From Daphnia carinata (Eukaryota > Arthropoda > Branchiopoda > Diplostraca > Daphniidae), in the NCBI RefSeq assembly GCF_022539665.2, contig NC_081339.1, forward strand, positions 4,571,017 through 4,635,016: DNA of 64,000 nt, written 5' to 3'. Both the position numbers and the translations under genes were made by a program. The notes under the pieces are model-generated. The model worked only from the letters and a program-made list of their open reading frames with translations, ran no database searches and was not told where the DNA came from. Positions 11,261-27,220 of this stretch are shown here, in pieces. Numbering within the stretch: the first letter of the stretch is position 1; each line of letters begins with the position of its first letter.

Positions 11261-13012
11261 AAACCGGAAGTTATACCGAAAATTAAAATTTTTAAAATTA
11301 AAAAAATGAACTATGTTTTCCTTTACAAGGTACACAAGATCTGCATGGTTTCAGTCGTAAACTATAGTAAATTAACATAACATGGCCTTTCAAAGTTCGT
11401 AAAGTTCAGTTTTCAGGTACGACCTGTGTACCACTTCAAAGCACTACTACACACATAATAATCGAAGCAAATGTTTTAAAACCATCCCCTTAATTTGATA
11501 GCCATCAGAATTAAGGCCATAGTGGAACAGATACGGTTCTTACCAGAAAAAAGTAAACAGGAGATCCAATTCTTGTGGAATATTGATGGCAAATAGCACA
11601 TCTTGTTAGAATTTCTTGAAGGTTTATTCCAATGAAAAAATCTTCTGTTACAGACTGTGAATATTTTGTTGCATTGAGAAATGAATGCTACCACGCTTGT
11701 AACAATGGCTTTATCCAGAATGATACAACATGAGACCTGGTTTTCCAAAAGTACGTTAATATTACCTTGTTCTATGCCCACCAGCTTACATTTTGTGTTG
11801 GTAACGAAGCAGCGTAAAATTTGCACATCAATAATAGGGGTGGAGGTAAAAACAACAAGCTATTCCGACGAAGTAAACTCAAATACACGCTTTCAACGTA
11901 ACAACAAAGTAAACAATGAGAATCAAATGTCAAAAAATAGTTTTGATTTCAGCCGCTAGAGGCTGGTGAACTTGCAGCACCGTCCGCTGGAAATTATGTT
12001 GCATATTTTCAAGACATCTAGTGGAGAAATGACTGATTCCGATCCATTGTCATTGCCACCACGTCAGCTGTTCTTTCACGCTATTCTATCAGCTGTTCTA
12101 CTTCGCGTGGCATGGGGCTGAGGATGGAAGCTGAAATGAATGCCTCCTTGAAATTTCACTGTTGATTTCATCGTGCTTAGACCTGGATTTCGTGAATTGA
12201 ATCTATGCTTAAAGGTAAAGTAAGTTCATAATGGTATTATGGCAATAATTGGTATCAAAAAGCATTGTGTAAAACATTTCAAATTATTCAAAGGAGCAGC
12301 ATTGATTGGCTTAGCCACCACGTTTTTGATCTCGGCTAGTCGAATACACCCATTTGGGACCAAGGGTGCTACACGAAGAAGACAGTCCTTTGCAATCGAT
12401 GTCACAGCCTGGATGTCTTAAATCAAGAGTATATCAGGTAGTGTTAATTGATGGTACTATTTATTTTAATCGTTTTAGCTTTGTTACTGTTCTTTTAGGT
12501 CCTAGGGATTTACCAGGATGCTGTAGTGGTCGCAGAATCACTTTGGGAAAGAAAGAAATATCATTATTATTCGGTGTTACTGAAATAAAAGACATCCAGT
12601 ACCATTGTTGTGTTGTTGAATCCTTCTCCCACACGCAAGAAACAAAAAAAAGTTCCAGAAGAACCTTGTACATGTTCCCTGCTGTTTCGAGTCTGTCACA
12701 TTGTGATGATCTTTTTGGGGTTCTCTTTAAGAGATAAAGGAAATGTCTTTGTTTGACTGTGAAAAGGGATGTTCACTAAACATTGTCAACATCTTGAGAT
12801 TCAGTTATACTGGTACGTGGTAAGTGTTAACTATTAAAACTAACTTTATAAAGTAAAATGAAATACACGAGAAAAATACATAAATTTGAAATGATTTTTA
12901 TTGTCCCACCTCCACCCTTCAATTCCACCACTATTTTACTTACATATATAAATACAAATACATACATGAATAAAAATACACACATAAATACAAACACATA
13001 CACTTAACTAAA
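11261..13012. other. Gene-poor stretch, no recognised feature
   Basis: Scattered open frames (11476-11959 both strands, 12239-12737) show no recognisable domain, and adjacent pieces switch frame without clear splice sites. Decayed mobile DNA or an unrecognised divergent gene is possible. The region ends in a run of TACA/TAAATACA-type low-complexity sequence (12950-13010). Confidence 0.35.
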
Positions 13013-13016
13013 TTAA

Positions 13017-13346
13017 CCGGTTGGCTGCCACGCCATGCAACCCGTAGGTTGCTTTAACTACATTCGCTACAAGTCGAGTCGGAAGGATCCCCGACCAAGG
13101 TGGGGCTTGTCCGAAGACAAGCCCGGGCTGGCACGGTGAAAGAGTCCATTCTGGGAATGCACACCCCAGGATATCTCTCACCGTGCCGACAAAGAGAAGT
13201 CCCTAATGGTGCATTGCCTAGCGCCTAATGGCATAAAGCCATTAGGCGTAATGGCGACTGTTCCCCCCATGGCCATGAGGAGAACAGCGCCCAAGTCCCT
13301 ACATCTACAAAAAAAAATGGGACCAAACGGCGTGGCAGCCAACGGG
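13017..13346. mobile_element. piggyBac-like MITE, 330 bp, flanked by TTAA
   Basis: The left end CCGGTTGGCTGCCACGCC (13017-13034) and the inverted right end CCCGTTGGCTGCCACGCC (13346-13329) match at 17 of 18 positions. Both are directly flanked by TTAA (13013-13016 and 13347-13350), the target duplication of piggyBac elements. The interior has no ORF but holds at least four stem-loops: GGGCTTGTC/GACAAGCCC (13103-13124), a long-spaced GGCACGGTGA stem (13130-13187), GCCTAATGGC/GCCATTAGGC (13223-13247) and CTGTTC/GAACAG (13258-13287). This is a non-autonomous element that would need a transposase in trans. Confidence 0.85.
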
Positions 13347-13473
13347 TTAACTTATATACTAGACACATTATACACTACAAAATAAAATAATACCACGGAG
13401 ATCGATACACGATGAACTCCCTCCTTCGACGTGGGATGTTTGCTGAGCCGCGCCCTTTTGTAGCCGACTTCTC

Positions 13474-13905
13474 GTGAATGGTGAAGGGGATGGCGAAGGC
13501 AAAGACGAAGATGGCGATAGCGAAGATGGCGATAGCGAAGATGGCGATAGCGAAGATGGCGATGGCGAAGACGGCGATGGCGAAGACGGCGATGGCGAAG
13601 ACGGCGATGGCGAAGACGGCGATGGCGAAGACGGCGATGGCGAAGACGGCGATGGCGAAGACGGCGATGGCGAAGACGGCGATGGCGAAGACGGCGATGG
13701 CGAAGACGGCGATGGCGATGGCGAAGACGGCGATGGCGATGGCGAAGACGGCGATGGCGATGGCGAAGACGGCGATGGCGATGGCGAAGACGGCGATGGC
13801 GATGGCGAAGACGGCGATGGCGATGGCGAAGACGGCGATGGCAATGGCGATGGCGAAGACGGCGATGGCGCAGGCAAAGGCAAAGACGGCGTTAAGAAGG
13901 TGACA
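13474..13905. repeat. GATGGCGAAGACGGC-type minisatellite
   Basis: The array is built from 6- and 9-base blocks (GGCGAT, GGCGAAGAC). It starts with GATAGCGAAGATGGC units, continues as 15-base GATGGCGAAGACGGC units, and shifts near 13717 to 21-base units with an extra GGCGAT. Every block length is a multiple of three and contains no stop codon, so three long frames stay open (acidic GDGED, MAKTA and, on the minus strand, SPSP repeats). No splice sites, start context or flanking domain support translation. Confidence 0.9.
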
Positions 13906-15707
13906 AGCCGATGATGGAGCTAAAGACGACCAAAAAGGCGAAGAGGCGATGGCGAATACGGCGATGAGACGTCTATCAGGACTTTCTTTTTATTAACCCT
14001 ACGTGAATGTAACAGATGTAAAGAAATAAGATAGCAGAACAACATGAGAATTTAATAAAAGAGATCAAAGTATGATTATAGTTCGTTCGCCGGGATTTAA
14101 AAAAATATTAGAAGTTGAAAACCAAAAACTAGCTTGAGTTGCCAGGATTCCTGGGACTATAATATGAAACTGCTGGAGGCAGCGAACATTACTTCTGTAG
14201 CGTAGTCTTTCATTCAAAAGAAAGCTTTCGCTAAATGGTTATCAAACATTCCATACTTTAGTCTTCCTTCAACATGAGCTTGTCACAAACAGTTGTCATA
14301 AAGCTTTGTTAGTTGAACGTAGATTCAAGAAGTTCCAACAAACAGATATTTAGTACAACAGAAGTCACGATATTGAATCCAAACTTGAAAAAGGTTAATA
14401 AAAAAAAAGCAGATGTGTTAAGTATTGATAGCTCAGTTAGTGTGCTTGAACTTGAAACAGTTCAGCCAATCCTTTTAATTCTACTCACAATTCTATCTAA
14501 GGATTCACTGCCAAAAAATACTCAAGCATAAATTTGCCAATAATATTCTCGCTATGCTTTGAAAAAGAACTTAGAGACATTTTACCTAGAAAAAGTAGAA
14601 GATTGCATTTTCCAAAGCACTAGCTGAGCATTGACTTGCTTGCTATCTACTTTCAACTTATCATTGCAAGTTTAAATAAGAGGCTTTCATATTCCTAATT
14701 CTAACAAAAAGCAAAATATTAACGCCTGGATAAAAATAATGATCATAAGTTACTTACTCGTTGATGTAAATGCACAAAACAGGGAAAAAACTCAGAAAAA
14801 CGACAGAGCAAAAATGAACGCATGTTTACATGGCTAATGGCGGACATGACAGACGACGGTAGTGTTCAAGCTTTGGGGTTCTGATGCGAAGCAACCAACC
14901 TAATTTTCATAAGGTAAGCATTCTCGAATTTTATATACACTTGTAGTATTTGATTTGATTTTTAATTTAGGGTTCCCTAGTGTTTATATGCAAATTTTCC
15001 GGAAGTGTGTCGGCAGTAACGAAGAACTACTGAACTACGAAGCACACAACGAAACGAATCAGAGATTTATAACAACCATAAACTTGTGACAAAGAATTAT
15101 TCTAATTAGGAAAATAAAAAGAAAAAAGAAATTGGACTTTGGCCAAATATGCAAAGTTTTTGGTAGTTTCTCCTAGCAAATGAATCTACTCCAAATTGTG
15201 TGAGAAACCCGTAAATCTGTAAATATTATGCGTCACAACTCGATGGTTCATGGATCATTTCCAGACAAGTTTCCCAAACTGCGTGAGTCGACATCATCTG
15301 AGCTGTCGTGGATATCCGGGCTTCCAAGTATCCAAACAAAGTAAGTATATGGTAGGAAACAAATCTTTTGAGAACAGTTGCAAATAGTTAAATGTCCAGT
15401 CTAACGCCTGGATGCTTCCATTTTTGTATAGTTTGAAAAGAATATTCCGTTTCCTTGAATCCGTTTCTTTCCCTACATTTGACACGCCAAACCGATGAAC
15501 TGTCGGGAAGTTCTTAGAGCTTTTTGAGGATAAATTTGCATTGATATTTGATTCAAGTTTTTTTTTCTCTTTTTAATCAACAAAGGCGGCAATGAAACAG
15601 TTCAGAAATAACAGCTTTTTCATTACCATTTTCTCAAATAAATATATAGAGGTACAAAGGGCAAGGAAGTATTGAAAGATTCTTTCCTTTTTGGCAGTCT
15701 TTACCTT
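13906..15707. other. Spacer left of NHE8
   Basis: No supported gene. The last part should include the NHE8 3' UTR. Short frames at 14313-14531 and 15294-15485 have no recognisable motif. A sequence at 14835-14913 ends in AAG followed by GTAAGC and could be an orphan 5' exon, but nothing joins to it. Confidence 0.35.
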
Positions 15708-18240
15708 TCATTCAGAACTATTGTTGGCTTCACTATTGTTCAGCTGAGACGTAGCAACTGGTTGTGTGGAAGAAGATATAGCTGCTGGCGACGAGCGAAC
15801 GGCCTGTTGCCACTGACTAGCTAAATTCGACATTTGTTGGCGACACTCACGCACCTCACTCCGTGAAAAACGGTGTGTAAAAATCGGGAACAGATACTGT
15901 AAATCGAAACGAATGAAACCACTGAGCGCTTGCTGCTGCTGGATCAACGTGACATCCATTTCTTCTTCTGTCATCTCAGAAAGTACATCCGACTCCAGAG
16001 GCTGATCCAGCTTCAGTGTCTTGCTTAACGTTGCGTTTACTGGAGCACCACTTTTTCTAAGTCTGTTACGTGTTGGACTTTTACCTATTCAAACACAAGT
16101 AGTTTTATCAATGAAAAAGAAGAAAAAAAAACTAATACACAGATGAATTACTTTTAAGGCATTTCAGTAGCGGCATCGTAGATCCTCCGAGCACCAAAAT
16201 CGTAAAGAGAACAATCACGAGTGTGGTAGTGACTATAACACGTCTTGTCTCCATTTCGAATTCAAGATGAAGCGACAGCGCGTAGGCGATGGCACCTCGC
16301 AGGCCACTGAACCACATGATGAACATCTAACTGGTCCGCCGACCAAAGGCAATGCCCAAGGATCATGAAAAATAGTTAGCAACAGCAACCAAGATCGAGA
16401 ACGAGTACGCACCATCTTTTTAGTTATTTTATGTTGGCGGAAGCGGTTGACCAGAGCGGAGAGTGGAAATATATTCACCAAGCGTCCTGTTTATATCAAG
16501 GAATCATATTAGTAATCCACGTGCTTGCTTTAATTCAATATACAATCAAGGATCTAGATTGATTACTTACCTAATAAACATAGAACAATGCTCCATATGA
16601 CAAGTGCGGGTTCAAACCGATGAGGAAAGCTAAAAATACCAAGTCCTAAGTAGGCGAATACTGACGTTTCTATTGAAAACAAAAGAATTAGTTTTCATTA
16701 GGAAATCAAAAGACGAAACAGATTAACTAACCTGCAATGAATGCGATCGTCCGCATGGTCTGCTTCATTGTAATTTGGGTTATCGGTGACAGATTATAGT
16801 GTGTGTAGTGCGACATGACAATTCCGCAAAAGAGGATGGCCATGATGCCCGACAAATGGATACCTTCAGCCAGCGCATACGGTAGGTAGGTGAACACCAT
16901 CATCATGCTGAATTCTAGGGAAGGATTACGTCGCAATTCGACATACTTCAACAAGTTCATTGTGGTTAAAGAAAGATGCGACAAAAATTAAGAAAATATT
17001 CTAAACTAATTGCTGAAAAGGATATCAAAGCGCTGGTTAGTGCGAAGACCACTCCGATGGCGGCCGAGGCGAAGAACATAAGGCAGAATCGGCCAACACC
17101 GTGCAATACTAGCTGACCACCGGACATGTCATTCATTTCAGGTGAATCAATTTCGAGGATAGTTGTTGTCAACACGATGGCAACAGCATCATTAAGAATG
17201 CTCTCTCCAAATACGAGCATATTCAACACCGGATCAACATCCAGCGCTTGAAATATAGCTAAAGTAGCAACAGGATCAACTGCACTTATCAACGATCCAA
17301 ATGCGAAGCTCTCGATAAAACTCAGTTTGTAAGCAATGTCTGCCTAAAATTAATATATTAACTATAAAATTTATCAATAATGTTAATATTTTTCTTCCCT
17401 ATTACCAGTCCTAAAACATAGACTCCACTTCCGACAACCACGGCTGAGATCAGAGTCCCGAATACGGCAAAAACTGTAATGGACCCAATATTTTGGAAAA
17501 AATTGCCCTGTAATTGTATTTAAAAAATCAATCCAGTCACAATATTAATAAAAACTGATGTTATACCTTGTGCAAGTTGTAGCCTGATTCAAAGATGATG
17601 GGTGGCAAAAGAACAAGAAAAAAAATGGTAGGTGAAAAAGCTGCTTCTTTAGCCCAATCAGCAACATGCTGATAAGACATAAGCTTTAAGAATAGCCCAA
17701 CCAAGGCACCTGATAAATAATAGTCAATATGATTACGTGGATTTTACTGGAAAAAAATGATGTGAAGTATTTTACCAATAAAAATGAATGCTACACTTTC
17801 AGGCACATAGTGAAAGTGAAATTTGAGCATGACATGGACCAAGAGAATGCATATTCCTAGAAGGACTAAAACTAAAAAGATGGAAAGCGAGTTATGGTGC
17901 TCTTCTTCAGCTGATCCTTTGCCTGGTAGGGCAGGATCAAGCTCATTCCGAGATGGGTGACGACTGAAGAAACTGCAAAATTACAGTTGAAAAAAGAAAG
18001 CTTTACAGTTTAAGTTATAGTACAACATGTAAAAAAAACAGAAACTAACGTGTCATTATTAGCTACGGGGAATGCTGACGCGTTGGATGAATTTTGTTTC
18101 TCATCTTTCACCGTCTTTAAATATGTCACGTTCACATCTTTTTGACGGCCTTCACCGTTGATATCCGCAGTCTCAATAATATTGAGATTCTGTGTCAATA
18201 GTACAAGCAAGCCCAGAATGCGAACGGATCGCCGGTTCAT
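15708..18240 (-). CDS. SLC9A8: Sodium/hydrogen exchanger 8 (NHE8, SLC9A8)
   Basis: Membrane antiporter of the Golgi, endosomes and apical membranes that exchanges Na+ (or K+) for H+. The product starts MNRRSVRILGLLVLLTQNL (signal-anchor-like). It then has HNSLSIFLVLVLLGICILL, PPIIFESGYNLHKGNFFQNI, FGTLISAVVVGSGVYVLG, SFAFGSLISAVDPVATLAIF, NMLVFGESILNDAV, LAEGIHLSGIMAILFCGIVM, MSHYTHYNLSP, SVFAYLGLGIFSFPHRFE, FIMWFSGLRGAIAYALSL and LGGSTMPLL. These are hallmark NHE8 segments, including the conserved NDAV and GLRGA motifs. The cytosolic tail keeps SEMTEEEMD, GFIRFDLQYLFPIFTHRFS and SQWQQAV, as in human NHE8. Most introns are short GT-AG, but the one at 16955-17035 looks U12-type AT-AC. An alternative upstream start at 18279 (MILKVVFCS) is in frame. 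The stop is at 15708-15710. Confidence 0.93.
16955..17035 (-). other. U12-type AT-AC intron in NHE8
   Basis: On the minus strand exon ...ACCAGCGCTTTG is followed by ATATCCTTTT, the exact U12 AT-AC 5' splice consensus. The intron ends ...TTCTTTAACCACAATGAAC just before TTGTTGAAGTATGTC. TTCTTTAAC fits the U12 branch site and lies 11-12 bases from the AC end. Joining gives SAL-LLKYVELR, colinear with human NHE8 (SALVLKHIDLR). No GT-AG alternative keeps the frame. Confidence 0.88.
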
Positions 18241-20880
18241 CTTGCTCGGAATTGAACAGAACACTACCTTTAGTATCATACACCATCACGAATTCGTGTT
18301 TTCCCTTCCAAGCAGACGGCTCAAGTACCCAAACCAACGCCATCTGTACAGAGTAAGGAAGACTAGAAAATATTTCTAGGGTAGTTTTTAGTTAAAGATG
18401 ACGTCATAAATTTTATTCACAAGTACACAATATACAATAACGTCACGGGTTTTTTGAAAAAAAAATCGACGGTAAAGATGCTTGGTGTTTTCATGTCTGT
18501 TGTGTGGCGGGGACATGGGATGAGGGGAGCGAGAAGGTGACACTGGGATCGTGAAAAAAAACAAACAATTGCCGATATTCCTTTCTTTTCTCACGAAAAA
18601 AAAGGAGCATTGGATGGGGGATTACACAATCGAAATGGACGTAAAAATACTTGTTTTCATTTTATCTTTTTTTTCTTTTTTTTGACATCGCAGGGCGTCA
18701 CGTATCTCTTAACTCTCTCTCTCTTTCTGTCTACTGAAGATTCTGGTGGATAAACAGATTCAATTGATCGCATGCCTGGAAAAAGTAGAATGTACATCAA
18801 GTACAAAATTTTAACATGTTAGCTTTTCAAGTTAGCGGCCAAAAACAAAAAAAAAACGGAGATTCAACTCAAACTTCAAAATTGGGAAAAAAAAAAAAAA
18901 ACAATGGCCAGATTTAGTTCGAAAAATAAAAATTAATATCAAATTAGTTTAGCTGCGATTTTTTCTTTTAAATCTAACAAAGAATTTAGTCCGAGGTTTT
19001 TAATGTTTTAGCTTCTAAAAATTCTTGTGCAAGCGGATGACGACAACCGTTTGGGATTGCGAAAGAGAGAGAGAAATTTGACACGATCCATCGCCCAATT
19101 TCAACTTTCATGGTGGGAAGGGGATCATCAATACGACTTTTAAGAATAACATAAAAGTATAACCAACAGAAGAAAAAACATTTCATTCCTTTTCTTGGCA
19201 ACGTAAGTCATTGCTAAAACAATAATTTTCAAAATAAGTTTGGTGTCCTCGAATAATAAAAAGATTTTTTTTTAAAGACATATACATGTATAGTATATAC
19301 ATATATAAGTGACGAGGGGGAGGGAAAGGTCAAATGTCTCCATTCTTTTTTTTTCTTTGTTTTTAAAGAAAAGAAGAAATAGAAGAAGGAAAAAAAATAT
19401 AAAAAAAAATTTTGGCAGGTGAATGGCAAATGAGGCGAACACAAACAAACGAAAAAATTACAATCGCCTCACTTTTGCTTTTTTTTGGATCGTGAGGAGA
19501 TGACTTTGTCGTCGCACAGTCCCGTCGTGACACGCACACACGCACGCCCACACACAGACAAATAATAATAATAATTAAGAACCAAAATTTGATTTTTCCT
19601 TTTTTTTTTTTTTTTTTTTTTCTTTCTTTCTTTTTTTTTCTTTTTTAAATGGAGCACACGGATGAGAGAAGGGGGCGGTAGGGTGTACGAACAAACACTG
19701 GCCTCGTTTGACACACGATACGTTTCTTTTTCAATGATTTTTGAAAGCTTTTTTCCTCTTCAGGTAAAACTCATTCTGAGTTTTTCAAGTAAAAATTACC
19801 TTCTTTTTTTTTTTTTTCAAATCGAACCCGATCGCCCCCCGCGCGCATCTGGTGGGAGTCGCAAAAATGGAGGATGGAAAATGAAAGGTGACAATTTTTT
19901 TTGTTTGTTTTTGTTGTTGAGGGTATTTTCTTTCTTCATTTTGTTGTGGTTGCTGAACACATATTCAACCTAAAAAATACATGTACGAAATTTGTGTTAT
20001 CTTTAAAAACTAATCGCCTTCTTTTTTTTCTTCTTTTGCAATGGGTAGGAAAAGACGACGAAGATTCCATTTTGTTCATCTTTTTGCACATAATCACACG
20101 GAGCCCAATTTCAAATAATAATAAAAAATGACACCGCGGGATTTACATTTTTTTCTTCTTTCCTTTTCTTTTTCTTCCGACTCCTTTCCTCCTTCCAAAG
20201 AAAACAATGAAATCCAATCCGGAATTTGTCTTTTTTCTTCGACGTGAAGAAAAAGAGCGAGAACAAAACGCACTGCGCGCACACAGACACCGTGGCATTC
20301 CACTCACACTCACTCTGACACACACACGCGCACGCACACACACACATACACACGAAATGGTTTCTTTTCCTTCTTTCACACATCTTCTTCCGTGAATTTG
20401 TGTGTTTTGTGTTTCACATTTGCTCTCTCCCTCGGTAGCTGCTGCTGCTGTTTTGGGTATGTTTGTGCGTCACGATCATATTCAAATTATGGACGTGGAG
20501 AAAGAACGACAGACAGAAAGAGTCAGTGTGTGTGTGACAGAAGAAGAACTTTGATCTCCTCATCCGCTTTTCTTTTTTCTTTCTTGGCGGATCGAGTGGA
20601 TGGAGTTGAGGGGAAGGATTATAATGTAGTACTATATGAAACGCCAATGCCTCGATGGGAAGGTAAAAAGAGGACAGGCGATAGGGAAAAGGTAAGAACG
20701 AGGAGGATTGGTTGACGAAGAGGAAATGAATCACACCGAAGCGGTAGATAACGTGTGTAAGGTGTGTGTCCTGCGACAAGAGGAGGGAGGATGGCGGGAC
20801 AGGTTTTCTTTTTTCCTCCTTTTCGTTCCTTAAATGTGCGCGAGTGGCAATTTTTCTTTAGTTTTTACCGCCTTCATTTT
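18241..20880. other. Intergenic: NHE8 promoter side and G-alpha-s 3' flank
   Basis: Both neighbours are on the minus strand, so this holds the upstream region of NHE8 (right of about 18240) and the 3' UTR of G-alpha-s (left of 20881). It is dominated by poly(T)/poly(A) runs (19598-19645 is almost pure T/C) and CA-rich tracts (19531-19558, 20310-20350). No gene is recognised, and the many open frames are low-complexity artefacts. Confidence 0.5.
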
Positions 20881-24940
<4,060 letters not shown>

Positions 24941-25089
24941 GACGATGGCCGTCGACCAGCTGCGGCGGCTCGGCGGATGCTGCGGCTGCTGGCGATCCGT
25001 CGTTCCTCCCGCCGCATAGGCGACGTAGCTCTTCTTTTCGACCGACTGAGGTTTCGGCCGGCCGCCTCCACTCTTTGACTGAACCTGTT

Positions 25090-25327
25090 TCTAAAAGAGA
25101 TCAAAACATAGGCATTAGATGCATCAAGTATTAATAAATGGTCTTAGCAGTCAGGCCAGACCAGACAGGGTCAGCGTGGCCAGCTCAAAGGTGACTGCGA
25201 GGTCATCCAACACCAATCACAAGTTCATCGGTCTGTGAAGCCTGGTGGGTGAGAATACACCTGCCACATTGGTGAAGGTGAGCTGCAGATCGCTTGAACT
25301 GAAGCAAGTCTACGATTAAGTCATACC
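25090..25327 (-). other. Probable 5' intron of G-alpha-s
   Basis: On the minus strand CCCTTG|GTATGA (donor at 25326) and CTCTTTTAG|AAACAGG (acceptor ending at 25091) define a likely 236-bp intron upstream of the MGCFGR exon. The flanking exon sequence stays open in the G-alpha-s frame across the junction, back to a TAA at 25462-25464, but without an ATG. It is probably 5' UTR. Confidence 0.5.
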
Positions 25328-25464
25328 AAGGGGTGAGAGTTGGTGAGGTCGTTGGGGCAGGGCCCTGCCAATGGTTTGACACTGTCGACGGCGGTGCCGG
25401 ACTCGTTCGGCGATCCGGTGGACCGCCCGTTCGGCGCCTTGTTCCCTATTGTGGCTGAGTTTTA

Positions 25465-25739
25465 GCTGGATGGATCTGTTTGGCTCCTGTTATCCGTTTT
25501 GGTTGGGAGTGCCTTGGGTGGCAACACACGATTCTGGTGGAGGTGCTGAGCAAGTCCACTAAACAAGTTGAGATTCCAGACAGAATACGTATCAACAATA
25601 ATCCGTGTGCGTGTGTTCATCAGAGCACCGAATCGAGGGAGAAGGAGAGTGGTGAGGAAGAAAAACAAGAAGAAGAAGATACGGGGGTTCGGCCCGACCC
25701 ACTACAGTGATGCAGCCATCACTCACTCTCACTCACTCA

Positions 25740-25772
<33 letters not shown>

Positions 25773-27220
25773 AGATAACTTGACGATTCCTTATGTATCC
25801 GTCGAACGAGAGAATCAGTCGGTGTGAGGACTTAAAAATCGTTTTCTCTGCTCTCTTCCACACACACACACACACACAAACAGCTTTAGCTCACTGTCAA
25901 ACGGAGCGGCCAGCCGTCGTCTCTTCTGCTGCTTCTGAGAGCCGCCATACTTGCTCAAAACACCACTGTGTGTTATATCCCATCCACCCCACTGTCTTTG
26001 ATAATATACGAATGTTCAGTAGCTCTCTCTAGCGGCGGCCTACTCTTTCACTTGGCTTTTACCTCCATCTTGTGCCTTTTGCCAACCTCTTTGTTCCAAT
26101 AGAAAATACCTTACTTAACGACGCGGTTTAGTTATTGAACAATTTTATTAGTTTTGTTTTTCTTTTGAAATATAATCCTCAACGGGAGTTTTTTTGGGTA
26201 AATTTATTTTTCTTGCAGTAGACAGAATGGTTTCTACACGAATGCCATCTTAAGGCTGACATGTGCATCTTGCCCATCTACTGATGGTGAATGAAACCAA
26301 AACAGGTGCTCTTCAAAATGTGAAAGATAGGCAGACGATGCATGTAAGCAAACGTTGGACCTTTGACGGCCATTCGCTTAGCGGGAGAGAGATAGAAGAA
26401 TCCAATTCCTCTCCGGTCATTTCATTTCTCCTCCCAAAAGAATCGAAAGATTTTGGCGGCGGTGCCACACTGCACCCCAAACACGCACGAAGAAGAAAAC
26501 GTCTGCTTATGGCTTATGGGTGAAAGTGGCCTCGAAAATGGCAAATTCCATTCGTAACCTTCTTTTCGCCCAGCTCCACTCCTTTGGCCTTTACCGGTGC
26601 AAAATGGCGTGAAACATATATTTTCTTTTCCTCCATTAACCCACGATGAATATGCAATTGCACCTATTATCCTGTAGCCAACTTCGATACTGGGATGGAG
26701 CCCATTGCGTTTTCTGTTCGGTCTGTATACATACATCCGCTTCCATTAACAAGAAAAGCAACTTAAATTTGCACGCACAGCCTGATTTACTGTTGCCCGT
26801 CTTAATAGTAGAACACTTGTATTCGTCTGTATTGTAAGATAATGCAAATTTCAGCTTCCGGGAACTATTACCACACCTTCGAGGTCGTTTCAAATTGGTG
26901 CCGTCTCTTCCGGGGGCATTCTGAACGTATACCAACACGAACTCGATTTGAATAATGTTACTTTTTTTTAGAAAATGAAAATCTACATGTCAGTGAATGC
27001 AATTATTACGTCACTGTTGGAAAATGGAAGCAAAAGGTTTTTGTGATTTTTTACTGGTATTCGAAATTGAGCTATATTTTTTTGCTAACATTGGATAGGA
27101 CTTTTAATCAGCGTTAGATGGCGCTAAAGAACCAAAGTAAATAATAATATTTTGGCGGGATTCCCACGTTTTTTTTTACCTGTAAAAATTTCACCTTCCC
27201 CAGCTTTGAATCGTAAAGAC
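25465..27220. other. Divergent upstream region of G-alpha-s and the SPIDR-like gene
   Basis: This should contain the G-alpha-s promoter and any further 5' exons on the left, and the SPIDR-like promoter just left of 27221. A (CA)n tract lies at 25742-25770 and a shorter one at 25859-25878. Reading frames at 26263-26938 have no recognised product. No clear core promoter was identified. Confidence 0.4.

Noticed and set aside
10940-11380. 146-codon open frame
   Set aside because: It runs through the fold-back palindrome, so the apparent protein is a by-product of the inverted repeat.
12239-12737. Overlapping plus-strand frames suggesting a two-exon gene
   Set aside because: No known domain in any frame and no convincing splice junction joins them; kept only as an uncharacterised stretch.
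13490-13880. Regular repeats resembling a CRISPR array
   Set aside because: There are no unique spacers; units are contiguous, and the DNA is eukaryotic.
13368-13914. Long GDGED-, MAKTA- and SPSP-repeat proteins
   Set aside because: All come from one triplet-periodic minisatellite open in several frames; no start context, splice sites or flanking domain.
18388-20779. Numerous open frames in the G-alpha-s 3' flank
   Set aside because: Products are poly-Lys/Phe/Ser low-complexity from A/T runs and CA repeats, and lack any domain.
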